Shown here: positions 1 to 9,210 of the stretch, one piece after another | Layout: every line of letters begins with the position of its first letter | How positions within the stretch are numbered: the first letter of the stretch is position 1 | NCBI RefSeq assembly: GCF_900105245.1 | Contig: NZ_FNSZ01000001.1 | Coordinates: 6,260,001 to 6,324,000, forward strand | Length of the DNA stretch: 64,000 bases | DNA from: Streptomyces sp. 1222.5 | GTDB taxonomy: Bacteria > Actinomycetota > Actinomycetes > Streptomycetales > Streptomycetaceae | Direction: 5' to 3' | Position numbers and translations under genes: made by a program | The notes under the pieces: generated by a model | What the model was told of the DNA's origin: nothing | The model's input: the letters and a program-made list of their open reading frames with translations, nothing else | Databases searched by the model: none

Positions 1-716
1 TCGGCCCTGGTGTCCTTCCGTCCGGCGTCCCCCGCCCCGGTCGACACGGTGACGCAGCCCTCGGGAGCGGTGCGGCACACGACCGCGACCGTCGTTCCCG
101 CGCGCGTGAGGGACCGCAACAGGTCCCAGACCTCGGCGCGCTCGGCGTCCGAGAGCTTCGTCTCGATGTCGTCCACACCGAGCAGCCGGGGCCGGCCCAC
201 CAGGGCGAGGGCGACGGACAGGCGCAGCTCCTGGAGCCTCTCCAGGTCGCGCACGGCCGTCCTGGAGCCCTTGGGCAGCGTCTCCGGATCGAACCCGGCG
301 GCGGCCAGGGCCGCGTCGATCCGCAGCCGCGCCTCGTGCCCGCGCTGGGCGCGGGGCCGCAGCACCTCGCGCAGCGAGTCGCCGAACCTGCTCTGCAACA
401 GGGCCCGTTCGCGCAGGTGCTCGCCCACGGTCAGGGCCGGGTCGAGGTCGGTCACCCCGGCCACGTTGGCCACCGCCGCCACGCGGCGCAACGCCGCCAT
501 GTGCCGGGGGAGTTTGAACCCGCCGACCGCGGCCACTCCTTCGGTGGGCTTCATCCGTCCCGTGAGCGCGAGGAGCAGACACGTGCGGCCGGAGCCGGAC
601 GGTCCCTCGATCGCGATCAGTGATCCGGGCTGTGCGTCGAGGGTGATGCCGCGAAAGGCCCACCCCCGTGGCCCTTTGAGCCCGAGGCCTTCGGCTGTGA
701 CGTCCACGCCGTCCAC
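1..716 (-). CDS. ABC transporter ATP-binding protein, 3' part outside the window
   Basis: The minus-strand frame opens at a GTG (716) preceded by a G-rich Shine-Dalgarno (720-725) and runs off the left edge, so the C-terminus is missing. It has a Walker A motif GPSGSGRT about 35 residues in, and a Walker B-like region LLGVDDIETKLSDAER. The signature motif is weak (DLERLQELRLSVALAL instead of LSGGQ). This degenerate form is common in actinobacterial ATPases paired with YhgE/Pip-type membrane proteins; that pairing is an inference, because the partner would lie outside. A TetR-type palindrome lies just upstream, suggesting control by a TetR repressor not seen here. Confidence 0.75.
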   Translation of the reverse strand, partial: MDGVDVTAEGLGLKGPRGWAFRGITLDAQPGSLIAIEGPSGSGRTCLLLALTGRMKPTEGVAAVGGFKLPRHMAALRRVAAVANVAGVTDLDPALTVGEHLRERALLQSRFGDSLREVLRPRAQRGHEARLRIDAALAAAGFDPETLPKGSRTAVRDLERLQELRLSVALALVGRPRLLGVDDIETKLSDAERAEVWDLLRSLTRAGTTVAVVCRTAPEGCVTVSTGAGDAGRKDTRA

Positions 717-736
717 AAGCCCCCCTGGTTGGCAAA

Positions 737-760
737 TTTGAACTGACTGGTCAGTGCAAA
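737..760. promoter_or_regulatory. TetR-type operator palindrome over a minus-strand promoter
   Basis: A 24-bp dyad of the form TTTG-n-ACTGA-n4-TCAGT-n-CAAA, with nine of twelve base pairs symmetrical, lies 21 bp upstream of the ABC ATPase start. On the minus strand a -35-like TTGCTT (788-783) and a -10-like TATTTT (764-759) are 18 bp apart, so the palindrome overlaps the -10 and start region. This geometry fits steric repression by a TetR dimer. Confidence 0.6.
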
Positions 761-878
761 AATACGCCCGAACCTTCGATCGAAGCAAAGCCCCAGGTCA
801 GAACGGATTGTCAGTGGCATACCTCACGATGGGCACATACGGCACCTGTGCCGTCACCCAGACGACAGGAGGTTCGTC

Positions 879-1442
879 ATGGCCAACTCCTCCGCAGCTG
901 CCGCCCGCCGGCGCCGCGCCACCGGCCCTGCCCCCTCACTGACCGGCCCGGCGAGCGACGTGCACCCCGTGCTCCGCCGGGCCACGGCCCCACCCGCCGC
1001 CCTCGACCTGCTCGCCCAGGCCCGCTCCGGCCTGGAGGAGGCCGCTGTCCTGGAGACGCCGAACGAGCGTTACGCGACGGCCCACCTCGCCGCCCTGCGC
1101 ACCGCCGCCGCGGTGCTCGCCGCCCGCGGCCGCCCCGAGACGTCCCCCCGCCGCCGGGCCAAGATCCGCAGTGCCTGGGAGGTACTGCCCGAGATCGCCC
1201 CCGAGCTGACCGAGTGGAGCGCGCTGTTCGCCGCCGGCGCCGCCCGCCGCGCCCGCGCCGAGGCCGGCATCCAGGGCGCGGCCGGCCGGCGGGACGCCGA
1301 CGACCTCATACGTGACGTGGCGATGTTCCTCCGCCTCGTCGAGCGGATGCTGGTCCCCCAGCCGGTCCTGCCCCAGCCCCGCCAGGACGCCGGGGAACGC
1401 GACGGACCGGGAGCGCGCGGTGACCTTCCGGACGCGGGCTGA
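879..1442 (+). CDS. SAV_6107-family HEPN domain protein
   Basis: This 187-aa alpha-helical protein starts at an ATG with a strong AGGAGG about 8 nt upstream. It resembles the actinobacterial family annotated as SAV_6107-type HEPN. HEPN domains often act as RNases or RNA-binding modules, and their catalytic signature is RX4-6H. Here R64-Y-A-T-A-H69 gives an RX4H in a predicted helix (NERYATAHLAAL). The Arg/Pro/Asp-rich C-terminus looks disordered. It is divergent from the ABC ATPase and followed by a methyltransferase on the same strand. No partner antitoxin is evident, so its role is unknown. Confidence 0.7.
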   Translation: MANSSAAAARRRRATGPAPSLTGPASDVHPVLRRATAPPAALDLLAQARSGLEEAAVLETPNERYATAHLAALRTAAAVLAARGRPETSPRRRAKIRSAWEVLPEIAPELTEWSALFAAGAARRARAEAGIQGAAGRRDADDLIRDVAMFLRLVERMLVPQPVLPQPRQDAGERDGPGARGDLPDAG

Positions 1443-1565
1443 TCACCCGAGGTCCGCCGTACGAGACGCACCGGCCGTCCACGGCCGCGGTGACCGGCTC
1501 CGGCGGCGGAGGCAATAGGGTGGAGTTCGCCTGAAGCCTTCCGTCCTGCCGAGGAGTCAACTGCC

Positions 1566-2336
1566 GTGTCGGACCCGATGCGCCCCCGCGTCTCCCTCCG
1601 TACCGCCGTGGTCTGGGAGGTCCTGCAGGACGCTCTCGACCGCCGGGTCAAGGCCACGGGGCGGGACGCGCTGGACGTCCTCGACACCGGGGGCGGCAGC
1701 GGCAACTTCGCCGTGCCCGTCGCCAGCCTCGGCCACCGGGTCACCGTGGTCGACCCCAGCCCGAACGCGCTGTTCGCGCTGGAGCGCCGCGCCGCGGAGG
1801 CCGGCGTCGCCGACCGGGTCAAGGGCGTCCAGGGGGACGCCCTCGGCCTGTTCGACGTGGCCGAGCGCGGCGGCTACGACGTCGTGCTGTGCCACGGCGT
1901 CCTGGAGTACGTCGACGACCCGGCCGAGGGCCTGCGCAACGCCGTCGCCGCGCTGCGGCCCGCGGGTGTCCTCAGCCTGCTCGCCGCCGGCCTCGGCGGT
2001 GCCGTGCTCGCCCGCGCCCTCGCCGGCCACTTCACCGAGGCCAAGCAGGCCCTGGAAGACCCGGACGGCCGCTGGGGCACCGGTGACCCGATGCCGCGCC
2101 GCTTCACCGCCGAGCAGCTCACCGAGCTGGTGGAGAGCGCCGGCCTGAAGGTCGGGGCCGTGCACGGCGTGCGGGTCTTCGCCGACCTCGTGCCCGGCGT
2201 CCTGGTCGACACCGAGCCCGGCGCCCGCGACGCGCTCCTCAAGCTGGAGGCCGCCGCGGCCGAACTGCCCGCCTTCCGCTCCGTCGCGACCCAGCTGCAT
2301 GTGCTCGGCGAGACGCCGGGTGCGGCCGGGGCCTGA
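1566..2336 (+). CDS. class I SAM-dependent methyltransferase
   Basis: This 256-aa protein starts at a GTG with GAGGAG about 10 nt upstream. Motif I is clear (VLDTGGGSGNFAVPVA, residues about 38-53), followed by the acidic loop VTVVDPSP and the motif IV-like region YDVVLCHGVLEYVDD. This is a class I Rossmann methyltransferase of the small-molecule/tRNA (SmtA/CmoM-like) type. The substrate cannot be read from the sequence. It lies 123 bp after the HEPN gene; a -10-like TAGGGT (1516-1521) suggests its own promoter. Linkage to the HEPN protein may or may not be functional. Confidence 0.8.
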   Translation: MSDPMRPRVSLRTAVVWEVLQDALDRRVKATGRDALDVLDTGGGSGNFAVPVASLGHRVTVVDPSPNALFALERRAAEAGVADRVKGVQGDALGLFDVAERGGYDVVLCHGVLEYVDDPAEGLRNAVAALRPAGVLSLLAAGLGGAVLARALAGHFTEAKQALEDPDGRWGTGDPMPRRFTAEQLTELVESAGLKVGAVHGVRVFADLVPGVLVDTEPGARDALLKLEAAAAELPAFRSVATQLHVLGETPGAAGA

Positions 2337-2614
2337 GCGCACTGCCGGGACCCCGCCGCTGATCAGGGGCTCGGCGGCGGATGGAGTACGCCACAAGCCC
2401 CCCGATCGAGGGGTTTGCGCCGTATGATCGAGGTACACCGCCCGGCATGACGGGTCGGCCGCCGGGGAATGGAAGCCTCAGCGAGTCGGGGTCGTCATGA
2501 CGGGTTCCGATTGGCCAACTGGCGTAGTGGGGCGGGTTTCACGGGGGCGGTTCCCTGCCTATCCTGAAGGGACCCCCCGGGTCGCCCCGGCGACTGCACG
2601 ATGAGGAGGACTCC
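2337..2614 (+). promoter_or_regulatory. intergenic region with candidate promoters
   Basis: This 278-bp gap holds a G/C-rich dyad around 2396-2415 (AAGCCCC...GGGGTTT), which may end the methyltransferase transcript. There are two -10-like hexamers, TATGAT (2423-2428) and TATCCT (near 2560). Neither has a convincing -35 box, so promoter placement is tentative. Confidence 0.3.
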
Positions 2615-2998
2615 GTGCCGCTCTCGGAGCACGAGCAGCGCATGCTCGAGCAGATGGAGCGAGCGCTGTACGCCGAAGATCCCAAGTTCGCGTCGGCGCT
2701 TGAGGGAAGCGGACTGCGCACGTACACCCGGCGTCGGGTCTACCAGGCGGTCGCAGGCTTCCTCGTGGGTATCGCGCTCCTCATGGCCGGAATGGTCGCG
2801 CAGCTGATCTGGGTCAGCGTGGTGGGTTTCCTCGTCATGCTGGGCTGTGCCGTGCTCGCCGTCACCGGATGGCGCAAGGCGCCGAAACCGGGGGAGCAGC
2901 CCGCGGGCGCCGCTCGCCGCCAGGCACGGCCGAAGCGCTCGATGATGGACCGGATCGAGGAGCGCTGGCAGCGCCGCCGGGACGAGCAGGGCCACTGA
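2615..2998 (+). CDS. DUF3040 membrane protein
   Basis: This 127-aa protein starts at a GTG behind GATGAGGAGGA. It begins PLSEHEQRMLEQMERALYAEDPKFASAL, the hallmark of the actinobacterial DUF3040 family. Two hydrophobic segments follow (about 46-65 and 70-88) and then a basic tail. Members are small inner-membrane proteins of unknown function, often next to the dcw cluster. The gene ends at a long perfect hairpin shared with the convergent transglutaminase gene. Confidence 0.88.
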   Translation: MPLSEHEQRMLEQMERALYAEDPKFASALEGSGLRTYTRRRVYQAVAGFLVGIALLMAGMVAQLIWVSVVGFLVMLGCAVLAVTGWRKAPKPGEQPAGAARRQARPKRSMMDRIEERWQRRRDEQGH

Positions 2999-3030
2999 CC
3001 CGCGGTTCACCGCGGACGACGACAGACGCA

Positions 3031-3068
3031 CCCGAGGGGTGACCACCGACAGGTGGTCACCCCTCGGG
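3031..3068. terminator. perfect 17-bp hairpin, bidirectional terminator
   Basis: A 17-bp perfect stem (3031-3047 with 3052-3068) closes on a GACA tetraloop between the convergent DUF3040 and transglutaminase genes. There is no T-tract, which is common for Streptomyces terminators. It should serve both strands. Confidence 0.8.
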
Positions 3069-3211
3069 CGTGTTCCCGGGGCGGCGGCCTTCCGGCCGTG
3101 GCCGCTCTGTGGTGGGGCGGCCGTGTCTTCGCGCGCGACCGGTCCGCACCTGCCCGTCCCCACCTGCCCGTGGCCGCCGCCCTCCCGGAGGACGGGCGGC
3201 GGCCACGGGCC

Positions 3212-5596
3212 CTAGCTCCGCTGTCCCGACGGCCGGCGCAGCGGCGGCCGGACCGAGGCGGCCCGGGCCCTGAGCGCCGACCAGCGGGCCGACACCGCCC
3301 ACAGCACCCGTGCGGCCGAGCGGGGCAGGAACAGCGCCCGCAGCCGGGTCCCGGTGCTCACGTTGCCGGCCAGCGCGCCGACCACCCGGCGCACATCCTG
3401 CGCCAGACCCGCCGTGGGGCTCGGCCGGGGAGCGTAGAGCACCTGCTCCACCGCGTCCGCCACCCGGTGCACCGAAGCCCCGGCGGCCGGGTCCAGATGC
3501 CCGAGCCGCACGATCCGGGCGGCCGCACCGCGCGGGGTCAGCGACTCGTCCGGCGGGATGCCGTGGTCCCAGGCGCTGTCGGTCAGCTCCTGCCAGACGG
3601 CCAGCGTGTGCGCCGCCGCGCCTTCGGGCGTCCGCGCATGTCCGCCCAGTCTCCGGGACCGCGTCCGTTTCCGCCACAGCAGCGGGGACAGCGGGATCGC
3701 CAGTGCCACCAGGACCCCCGGCACGAGCAGCAGCCACCACCAGGGGCTCGGCCCGCCGTTCCCGGGGTGCGGGGCCGCCGCGGCCGACGGGCTGTCGCAG
3801 GCCTGCAGCCGGCGCAGCTCGTTCGCGCAGCTCTCGCTGGGCGAGGCCGCCGCCGAAGGCTCCGACGACGCGTTCTTCGACGGCAGGGCCGGGTCCGGCT
3901 GCGCGTCGCCGGGGGTGTCCGACCGGGTGTACGACGGTGTGGTGCCGCGGGTCGGGGTCGGCTCGAAGCGGGTCCAGCCGATGCCCTCGAAGTACAGCTC
4001 CGGCCAGGCGTGCGCGTCCCTCTCGCTCACCGACACCGTGCCGTCGGCCTGCGGGGTGCCGGGCGCGAAGCCCACCGCGACCCGCGCCGGGATGCCGAGG
4101 GTGCGGGCCATCGCCGCCATCGCGAAGGAGAAGTGGACGCAGAAGCCCTCCTTCTGCTCCAGGAAGTTCACGATGGCGTTCGGACCGCGGCCGACCTTCA
4201 CCTGGGTGTCGTACTGGAAGCCGCCGTTGACGGCGAAGTAGTCCTGGAGCCGGACGGCCTCCTCGTAGTGGCTCTTCGCGCCCGAGGTGATCTCCTTCGC
4301 GGTGCGGGAGACCTCCTTGGGCAGCGAGGACGGCACGCGGGTGTACTCGCGCTCCAGGGCCGCCGGCGGCTCCGGGGCGTCCGCCAGCTGCTCCGCGCTC
4401 GGCCGCACGTTCAGGCTGGTCACCTGGTACGTCTCCCCGCGGGTGCTCTGGCCGTGGTCGCCGACGACCGTCATCCCGACGGGCTCGTACCGCCACCGGC
4501 CGGCGACCTTCACCTCGCTCGGCGGGTAGGGCATCGGCAGCCAGTTCTGCGCGTACCAGTCCGCCGCCGTGACCGTCGTCCGCACCTTGCCGCGTTTGAC
4601 GTCCGTGCCCAGGCCGACGGGCGTGGGCAGCTCGTCCGGCACCCCGACGACGTGCCGCCGGGCAGGCGTCCAGGTGGTGCCGTCGAACTCGTCGAGGGAG
4701 ACGATCCGCAGGTACAGGTCCGAGATGTCGCCCGTGCTGGTCCGCAGCGACAGCACCCGGCGGTCGTTGTCGGTGTTCAGGCTGTCGCGCAGGGACACCA
4801 GCGGGTTGACCGCGGAGATGGTGCCCCCGTCGCCGTTGCCCGCCCCCACGCCGGTGCCCGCCGCGTCCAGCAGTCCCCCCTGCATCGCGGGCAGGGCCGC
4901 CGGCACCAGCAGGGCCACGCCCAGCGCGACCGCGCCGATCCGGCGACCGGTGCGCACGGGGGCCGCGACGCCGGGATCCGGTGAGCCCGGGGAGCGGGGC
5001 GCGCCGCCGAAGACCCGGCCCCACTGCGCGAGCCGGTCCCGGCCCTCCGCGAGCAGCAGCATCAGATAGCCGGCCGCCGCCACCAGGAACCACAGCCAGT
5101 CGGCAGCGCCGTCGGACAGTCCGGCGGCCACCGAGTACAGCGCGAGCAGCGGCAGCCCGGCCGGGGCCGCGCTGCGGAAGGTCACCGCGATCGTGTCCAC
5201 CAGCAGGCCGATCAGCAGCACGCCGCCGATCAGCATCAGCTTGATGCCGTCGGTGAGCGGCGCCGGTATGGCGTACTGGCTGACGTCGTCCGAACCCTGC
5301 TGGAGCAGCTCGGCGAGGTACCGGAAGGTGTCCGGCCCGGGGATCAGCCCGGCGAGGGCGTGCTCCCGTGCGAACACCAGCGTCAGCAGCATCAGGGTGA
5401 CCAGCGTCTGCGCCGCCACCGTCAGGGGCCGGCCCAGCGGGACCCGCCGGGCCGCCGCGCCCACCCCGGTCTGCACGGCCACCAGCGGCACCAGTTGCAG
5501 CAGCCAGGTCGGCTCGGCCACCAGGGGCAGCAGCGCGCAGGAGGCCATCAGTGTGGCCGCGGCAGCGCACAGGGCCAGTCGTGCCCGCCCGCTCAT
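3212..5596 (-). CDS. transglutaminase-like membrane protein (TgpA family, DUF3488/DUF4129)
   Basis: This 794-aa protein has about six N-terminal TM segments (residues 8-190, plus one near 220-240), then an extracytoplasmic transglutaminase core. The core shows C486 in KEGFCVHFSFAMAAMARTL and H529 in ERDAHAWPELYF, followed by the acidic segment WTRFEPTP. A further TM helix (about 605-625) and a cytoplasmic DUF4129-like tail follow. The ATG at 5596 overlaps the DUF58 stop (ATGA), so translation is coupled. The frame stays open upstream to 6454, but only as a shadow of DUF58. MoxR-DUF58-TgpA modules are widespread; their exact substrate is unknown, but a cell-envelope role is likely. Confidence 0.9.
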   Translation of the reverse strand: MSGRARLALCAAAATLMASCALLPLVAEPTWLLQLVPLVAVQTGVGAAARRVPLGRPLTVAAQTLVTLMLLTLVFAREHALAGLIPGPDTFRYLAELLQQGSDDVSQYAIPAPLTDGIKLMLIGGVLLIGLLVDTIAVTFRSAAPAGLPLLALYSVAAGLSDGAADWLWFLVAAAGYLMLLLAEGRDRLAQWGRVFGGAPRSPGSPDPGVAAPVRTGRRIGAVALGVALLVPAALPAMQGGLLDAAGTGVGAGNGDGGTISAVNPLVSLRDSLNTDNDRRVLSLRTSTGDISDLYLRIVSLDEFDGTTWTPARRHVVGVPDELPTPVGLGTDVKRGKVRTTVTAADWYAQNWLPMPYPPSEVKVAGRWRYEPVGMTVVGDHGQSTRGETYQVTSLNVRPSAEQLADAPEPPAALEREYTRVPSSLPKEVSRTAKEITSGAKSHYEEAVRLQDYFAVNGGFQYDTQVKVGRGPNAIVNFLEQKEGFCVHFSFAMAAMARTLGIPARVAVGFAPGTPQADGTVSVSERDAHAWPELYFEGIGWTRFEPTPTRGTTPSYTRSDTPGDAQPDPALPSKNASSEPSAAASPSESCANELRRLQACDSPSAAAAPHPGNGGPSPWWWLLLVPGVLVALAIPLSPLLWRKRTRSRRLGGHARTPEGAAAHTLAVWQELTDSAWDHGIPPDESLTPRGAAARIVRLGHLDPAAGASVHRVADAVEQVLYAPRPSPTAGLAQDVRRVVGALAGNVSTGTRLRALFLPRSAARVLWAVSARWSALRARAASVRPPLRRPSGQRS

Positions 5597-6953
5597 CCCC
5601 GTGCCTCCCCGCCGACGGCGGTCAGACCCGAGCGTTCCCGGTCCGCCTGCCGCCACAGATCGTTCAGCGCGGCGCCGCGCGGCACGCTCAGCGCCGTCCA
5701 GCCGGCCTCGCGCAGCATGCGCAGCCGCTCCGCGTGCCGGTCGCCCGGGCCCGGCACGTCGGTCGCCTCGCGCACCCAGGTGTCCGGGTCCAGCACGAAG
5801 GCGACGGCACCGCCGCTGCGCCGGCTCATCTTCGCGACCGTCGTGGCCTGCTCCTCGTCCAGGTCGCCGAGGAAGGCGATCAGCAGCCCCTCGTTGCCGC
5901 CGCGCAGCACGTCGTACGCCCGGGACAGGCCCGTGCCGTCGGAGTGGTCGATCACCGCGAGGGTGTCCATCATCAGTCCGGCCGCCTCCGCCGTCTCCTG
6001 GCCGGCGCCCGCGAACCCGTCGGCGCCCTCCCCGGGCACCGAGCTCCCGCCGTCCGTCAGCAGGCGGACCGAGAAGCCGCGTTCGAGCATGTGCACCAGC
6101 ACCGAGGCGGCACCGGCGACCGCCCACTCGAAGGCCGAGTCGGGGCCCGCGCCCTCGTAGGCACCGCCCCGGGTGTCGAGCAGCACGGTGCACCGGGACC
6201 GCCGGGGCTGTTCCTCGCGGCGCACCATCAGCTCGCCGTAGCGCGCGGTGGAGCGCCAGTGGACCCGGCGCAGGTCGTCGCCGTAGCGGTAGCCGCGCGG
6301 GATCACGTCGTCCTCGCCCGCCAGGGCGAGCGAGCGCTGCCGCCCGTCGCCGTAGCCCATGGCCTCGCCGCTGAACCGGACCGGTGTCAGCGGTTCCACG
6401 CGCGGGATGACGGTCAGGGTGTCGTACGTGGAGAAGGACCGGGTCAGTTCGCACATCCCGAAGGGGTCCGTGAGCCGCAGTTGCAGCGGGCCCAGCGGGT
6501 AGCGGCCGCGCAGGTCGGAGCGGACCCGGTAGGACACCTCGCGGCTGCCGCCCGGCTCGACCCGGTCCAGCACGAACCGGGGCCGCGGACCGAGGACGTA
6601 CGGCACCCGGTCCTGGAGCATCAGCAGCCCGGTGGGCAGCCGGGAGACGTTGTCCATGCGCAGGTGCACCCGGGCCTCGCCGGCGGCCGGCACGCGCGCG
6701 GGGGAGAGCCGGCGGTTCGCGGCCACCCGGTAGCGCGTGCGGTACAGCACCGCCGCGCAGACCAGCGGCAGCGCGGCCAGCAACAGGCCGACCCGCAGCA
6801 GGTCGCTCTGGCCGAGGACGTACGCGCAGATCGCGGCGGCGATCCCGGCGGCCAGGAAGGAACGGCCGCGGGTGGTGAGCCCCGCCAGGGCCGTACGGAC
6901 GCCGCCCGCCTCCCCGCGGTCGGCGTCCGCATGCCCGGCCCCCCCGGCGCCCA

Positions 6954-6957
<4 letters not shown>
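5593..6957 (-). CDS. DUF58 domain protein
   Basis: This 454-aa protein has two TM helices (about 33-50 and 53-71). The DUF58 core contains PRGYRYGDDLRRVHWRSTAR (about 220-239) followed by GELMVRREE, and then a VWA-like alpha/beta region. It is the middle gene of the MoxR-DUF58-transglutaminase set. The start is GTG 6957, or ATG 6954 sharing TGATG with the moxR stop; both give coupled translation. DUF58 proteins are proposed to be acted on by MoxR AAA+ ATPases during complex assembly. The specific role is unknown. Confidence 0.88.
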
Positions 6958-7994
<1,037 letters not shown>

Positions 7995-8070
7995 CCGGCC
8001 CTCCTCGGCCCGTTCATTGCCGGGCCGACGCTCTGTGATGCGAAACCGGCCCACCCCGAAACACGGACAC

Positions 8071-8092
8071 CACGCGGAAACAGTTCCGCGTG
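8071..8092. promoter_or_regulatory. 9-bp inverted repeat upstream of moxR
   Basis: CACGCGGAA and TTCCGCGTG are separated by ACAG, 77 bp upstream of the moxR start and downstream of the carbonic anhydrase stop. It could be an operator for the moxR operon or a terminator hairpin for the anhydrase transcript. The rest of 7995-8242 shows nothing else that I can support. Confidence 0.4.
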
Positions 8093-8242
8093 ACGCCACA
8101 CCCCGCATTCTTGCTGCCGTTACCGATTCGTGTCACTCGCCTGTGGACAACTGCCCGCACGATGTCGGCCTTACGGCTTTTCCGACCACATTTTCGATAC
8201 GGGGAGGGCGGGATGGTCCGGGGCGGCCGGCCGGTGCTCCGG

Positions 8243-8791
8243 TCAGACCGGGTCGACCTCACGCAGCAGACCGGTGCGCACGTCGAAGACGAACCCGCGT
8301 ACGTCGTCGGTGTGCAGCAGGAACGGCGAGGTGCGCACCCGCTGCATCGACTGCCGCACGTCCTGGTCGACGTCCCGGAAGGACTCCACCGCCCACGCCG
8401 GACGCTGGCCGACCTCCATCTCCAGCTCGGTGCGGAACTCCTCGGTGAGGGATTCCAGGCCGCAGCCGGTGTGATGGATCAGCACGACGCTGCGGGTGCC
8501 GAGCTTGCGCTGGCTGATCGTCAGGGAGCGGATCACGTCGTCGGTGACCACGCCGCCCGCGTTGCGGATCGTGTGGCAGTCGCCGAGCTGGAGGCCGAGG
8601 GCCTTGTGCAGGTCGAGCCGGGCGTCCATACAGGCGACGACGGCGACGTGGAGAACCGGGCGGGCGTCCATGCCGGGGTCGGTGAAGGCTTCGGCGTAAT
8701 GCTGGTTCGCGTCCACGAGGCGGTCGGTGACGGTACCGCCGGTCGTTATGGCCCCTTCGGGTCCGGTGGGCACTGCTGCTGAAGTCGTCAT
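8243..8791 (-). CDS. beta-class carbonic anhydrase
   Basis: This 182-aa protein catalyses CO2 hydration. It shows the beta-class zinc site: Cys and the Asp-Arg pair in VVACMDARLD, then His and Cys in LIHHTGCG, with RNAGG between them. It is the short actinobacterial type (Rv1284-like) and presumably cytosolic. The ATG at 8791 has no Shine-Dalgarno, but a -10-like TAACGT (8804-8799) lies 7 nt upstream, so it may be leaderless. An in-frame GTG (8812) is an alternative start. It is transcribed away from rsmH. Confidence 0.9.
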   Translation of the reverse strand: MTTSAAVPTGPEGAITTGGTVTDRLVDANQHYAEAFTDPGMDARPVLHVAVVACMDARLDLHKALGLQLGDCHTIRNAGGVVTDDVIRSLTISQRKLGTRSVVLIHHTGCGLESLTEEFRTELEMEVGQRPAWAVESFRDVDQDVRQSMQRVRTSPFLLHTDDVRGFVFDVRTGLLREVDPV

Positions 8792-8966
8792 GCCGACGAC
8801 GTTACTGGTCACGTACTGGTCCGGCCCGATGTGAGTGGGGACAAAGAACGCCATCGCCGCTTGTTGTGAGCCAATCCACACGAAGGCGAACCCGGTGTCA
8901 CCCGGATGAACCCGTTCGAATTGTGGTCCCGGCCGTGAGGCGGTACGCGACGCGCAGGCCGGTTGA

Positions 8967-8994
8967 TTGACCGCGAGACAGGGTGGACTAAAGT
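8967..8994 (+). promoter_or_regulatory. candidate promoter of the rsmH-ftsL-ftsI operon
   Basis: TTGACC (8967-8972) and TAAAGT (8989-8994) are 16 bp apart, a good match to the main vegetative sigma factor consensus. Transcription from near 9001 would give an rsmH leader of about 210 nt. Confidence 0.6.
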
Positions 8995-9000
8995 GGCGCG

Positions 9001-9210
9001 AAGCGGGAGGCGAGGCCCTCCCTGCTGGTGAAGTCCCCGGAGACCCCGGCACCCGCCCGGACCGTCTCCCCACGTGCGCGGCGCGTACGTACGGCTCGGC
9101 CTCCTCCCGCTTCCGGTCGGCTGTCGCTTCCGGCGCCGGCAGGCCTCCCGTTCACGAGCGGGCGGGGACCCGGCGGTGCGTACGGCCACGCCGGATCCTG
9201 AGAGGCCCCC
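9001..9210 (+). ncRNA. structured rsmH 5' leader, candidate mraW RNA motif
   Basis: The roughly 210-nt leader contains the hairpin GGGAGG-n6-CCTCCC (9005-9022). It also contains a possible long-range helix, GTCCCCG (9033-9039) with CGGGGAC (9163-9169). A conserved RNA element called the mraW motif is known in actinobacterial leaders of mraW (rsmH) operons, so the position fits. I cannot verify the consensus by eye. No mraZ gene is present upstream. Confidence 0.45.

Noticed and set aside
5597..6454. N-terminal extension of the transglutaminase frame
   Set aside because: It lies wholly within DUF58 in another frame, and the ATG at 5596 overlaps the DUF58 stop as expected for coupling.
8792..9210. 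A possible mraZ gene before rsmH
   Set aside because: No frame encodes a MraZ/SpoVT-AbrB-like protein; the interval looks like a promoter and structured leader.
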